Shown piece after piece: positions 63,891 through 64,000 of a DNA stretch of 64,000 nucleotides; position 1 is the first letter of the stretch; each line of letters opens with the position of its first letter. Made by a program: the position numbers and the translations under genes. Source of the DNA: Megaleporinus macrocephalus (Eukaryota; Chordata; Actinopteri; Characiformes; Anostomidae); contig CM038705.1 in NCBI GenBank assembly GCA_021613375.1, positions 8,197,095-8,261,094 on the forward strand. Reading direction: 5' to 3'. The notes beneath the pieces were generated by a model. The model was not told where the DNA came from. It was given only the letters and a program-made list of their open reading frames with translations, and made no database searches.

Positions 63891-64000
63891 ACTAAACTAC
63901 ATTTGAGTTGCATTATGTAATGCAACCTAGCTGCAACAGTTGCAAGCATCTTAACTTCATGGAACACAGCCAAACGCAGATCATAGAAGTAAGACACCCC
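63885..64000 (-). mobile_element. Compound repeat, third copy, cut by the window edge
   Basis: ACTACATTTGAGTTGCATTA, CTGCAACAGTTGCAAGCATC and AACGCAGATCATAGAAGTAA match 60390-60545 in the same orientation. Confidence 0.7.

Overview
This window is nuclear DNA of a teleost fish. The evidence is spliced vertebrate genes with GT-AG introns, several Tc1/mariner relics of fish type, many small terminal-inverted-repeat elements, and long (TA)n/(CA)n tracts. The particular dispersed repeats suggest an ostariophysan, perhaps a characiform, but that is only an impression. Nothing bacterial, viral or plasmid-like is present.

Two genes can be reconstructed completely. (1) On the + strand, positions 1960-8773 hold a seven-exon gene encoding a 253-residue homologue of human C1orf43 (NICE-3), a single-pass membrane protein. 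Its promoter carries a perfect 12-bp palindrome around CACGTG. (2) On the - strand, positions 58405 down to 17728 hold a nine-exon paraoxonase (PON family) gene encoding exactly 355 residues. All calcium ligands, the catalytic His pair and the disulfide cysteines are present. The genes are convergent, with about 8-9 kb of transposon-rich DNA between their 3' ends.

The striking feature is tandem-repeat load. Seven minisatellites make up about 26 kb (roughly 40%) of the window. Five of them sit inside paraoxonase introns: 32-bp units in intron 8, 20-bp units in intron 5, 16-bp units in intron 3, and 17-bp plus 21-bp units in intron 2. They fill about 60% of the 40.7-kb gene and about 85% of its 19.9-kb intron 2. 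The 21-bp array starts about 18 nt from the exon 2 splice donor. Its unit length is a multiple of three and it lacks stops in five of six frames, so it produces very long open frames (over 1000 codons) that are not genes. The other two arrays are a 30-bp array upstream of C1orf43 (1-1590) and a 36-bp array at 61.0-61.5 kb.

Mobile DNA includes a nearly full-length Tc1 element with 200-bp IR/DR-like ends (61734-63197), a Tc1 copy lacking its DNA-binding domain (about 21.72-22.70 kb), two minus-strand Tc1-like relics (about 23.74-24.79 kb and 7.98-8.48 kb), and a ~940-bp foldback element with a second MITE nested in one arm (9683-10621). There are also several dispersed families with 2-9 copies each.

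Layout: 1-1590 minisatellite; 1600-9590 C1orf43; 9.6-17.4 kb transposon-rich intergenic; 17.4-58.4 kb paraoxonase with its arrays; 58.4-64 kb upstream repeats and transposons with no recognised gene.
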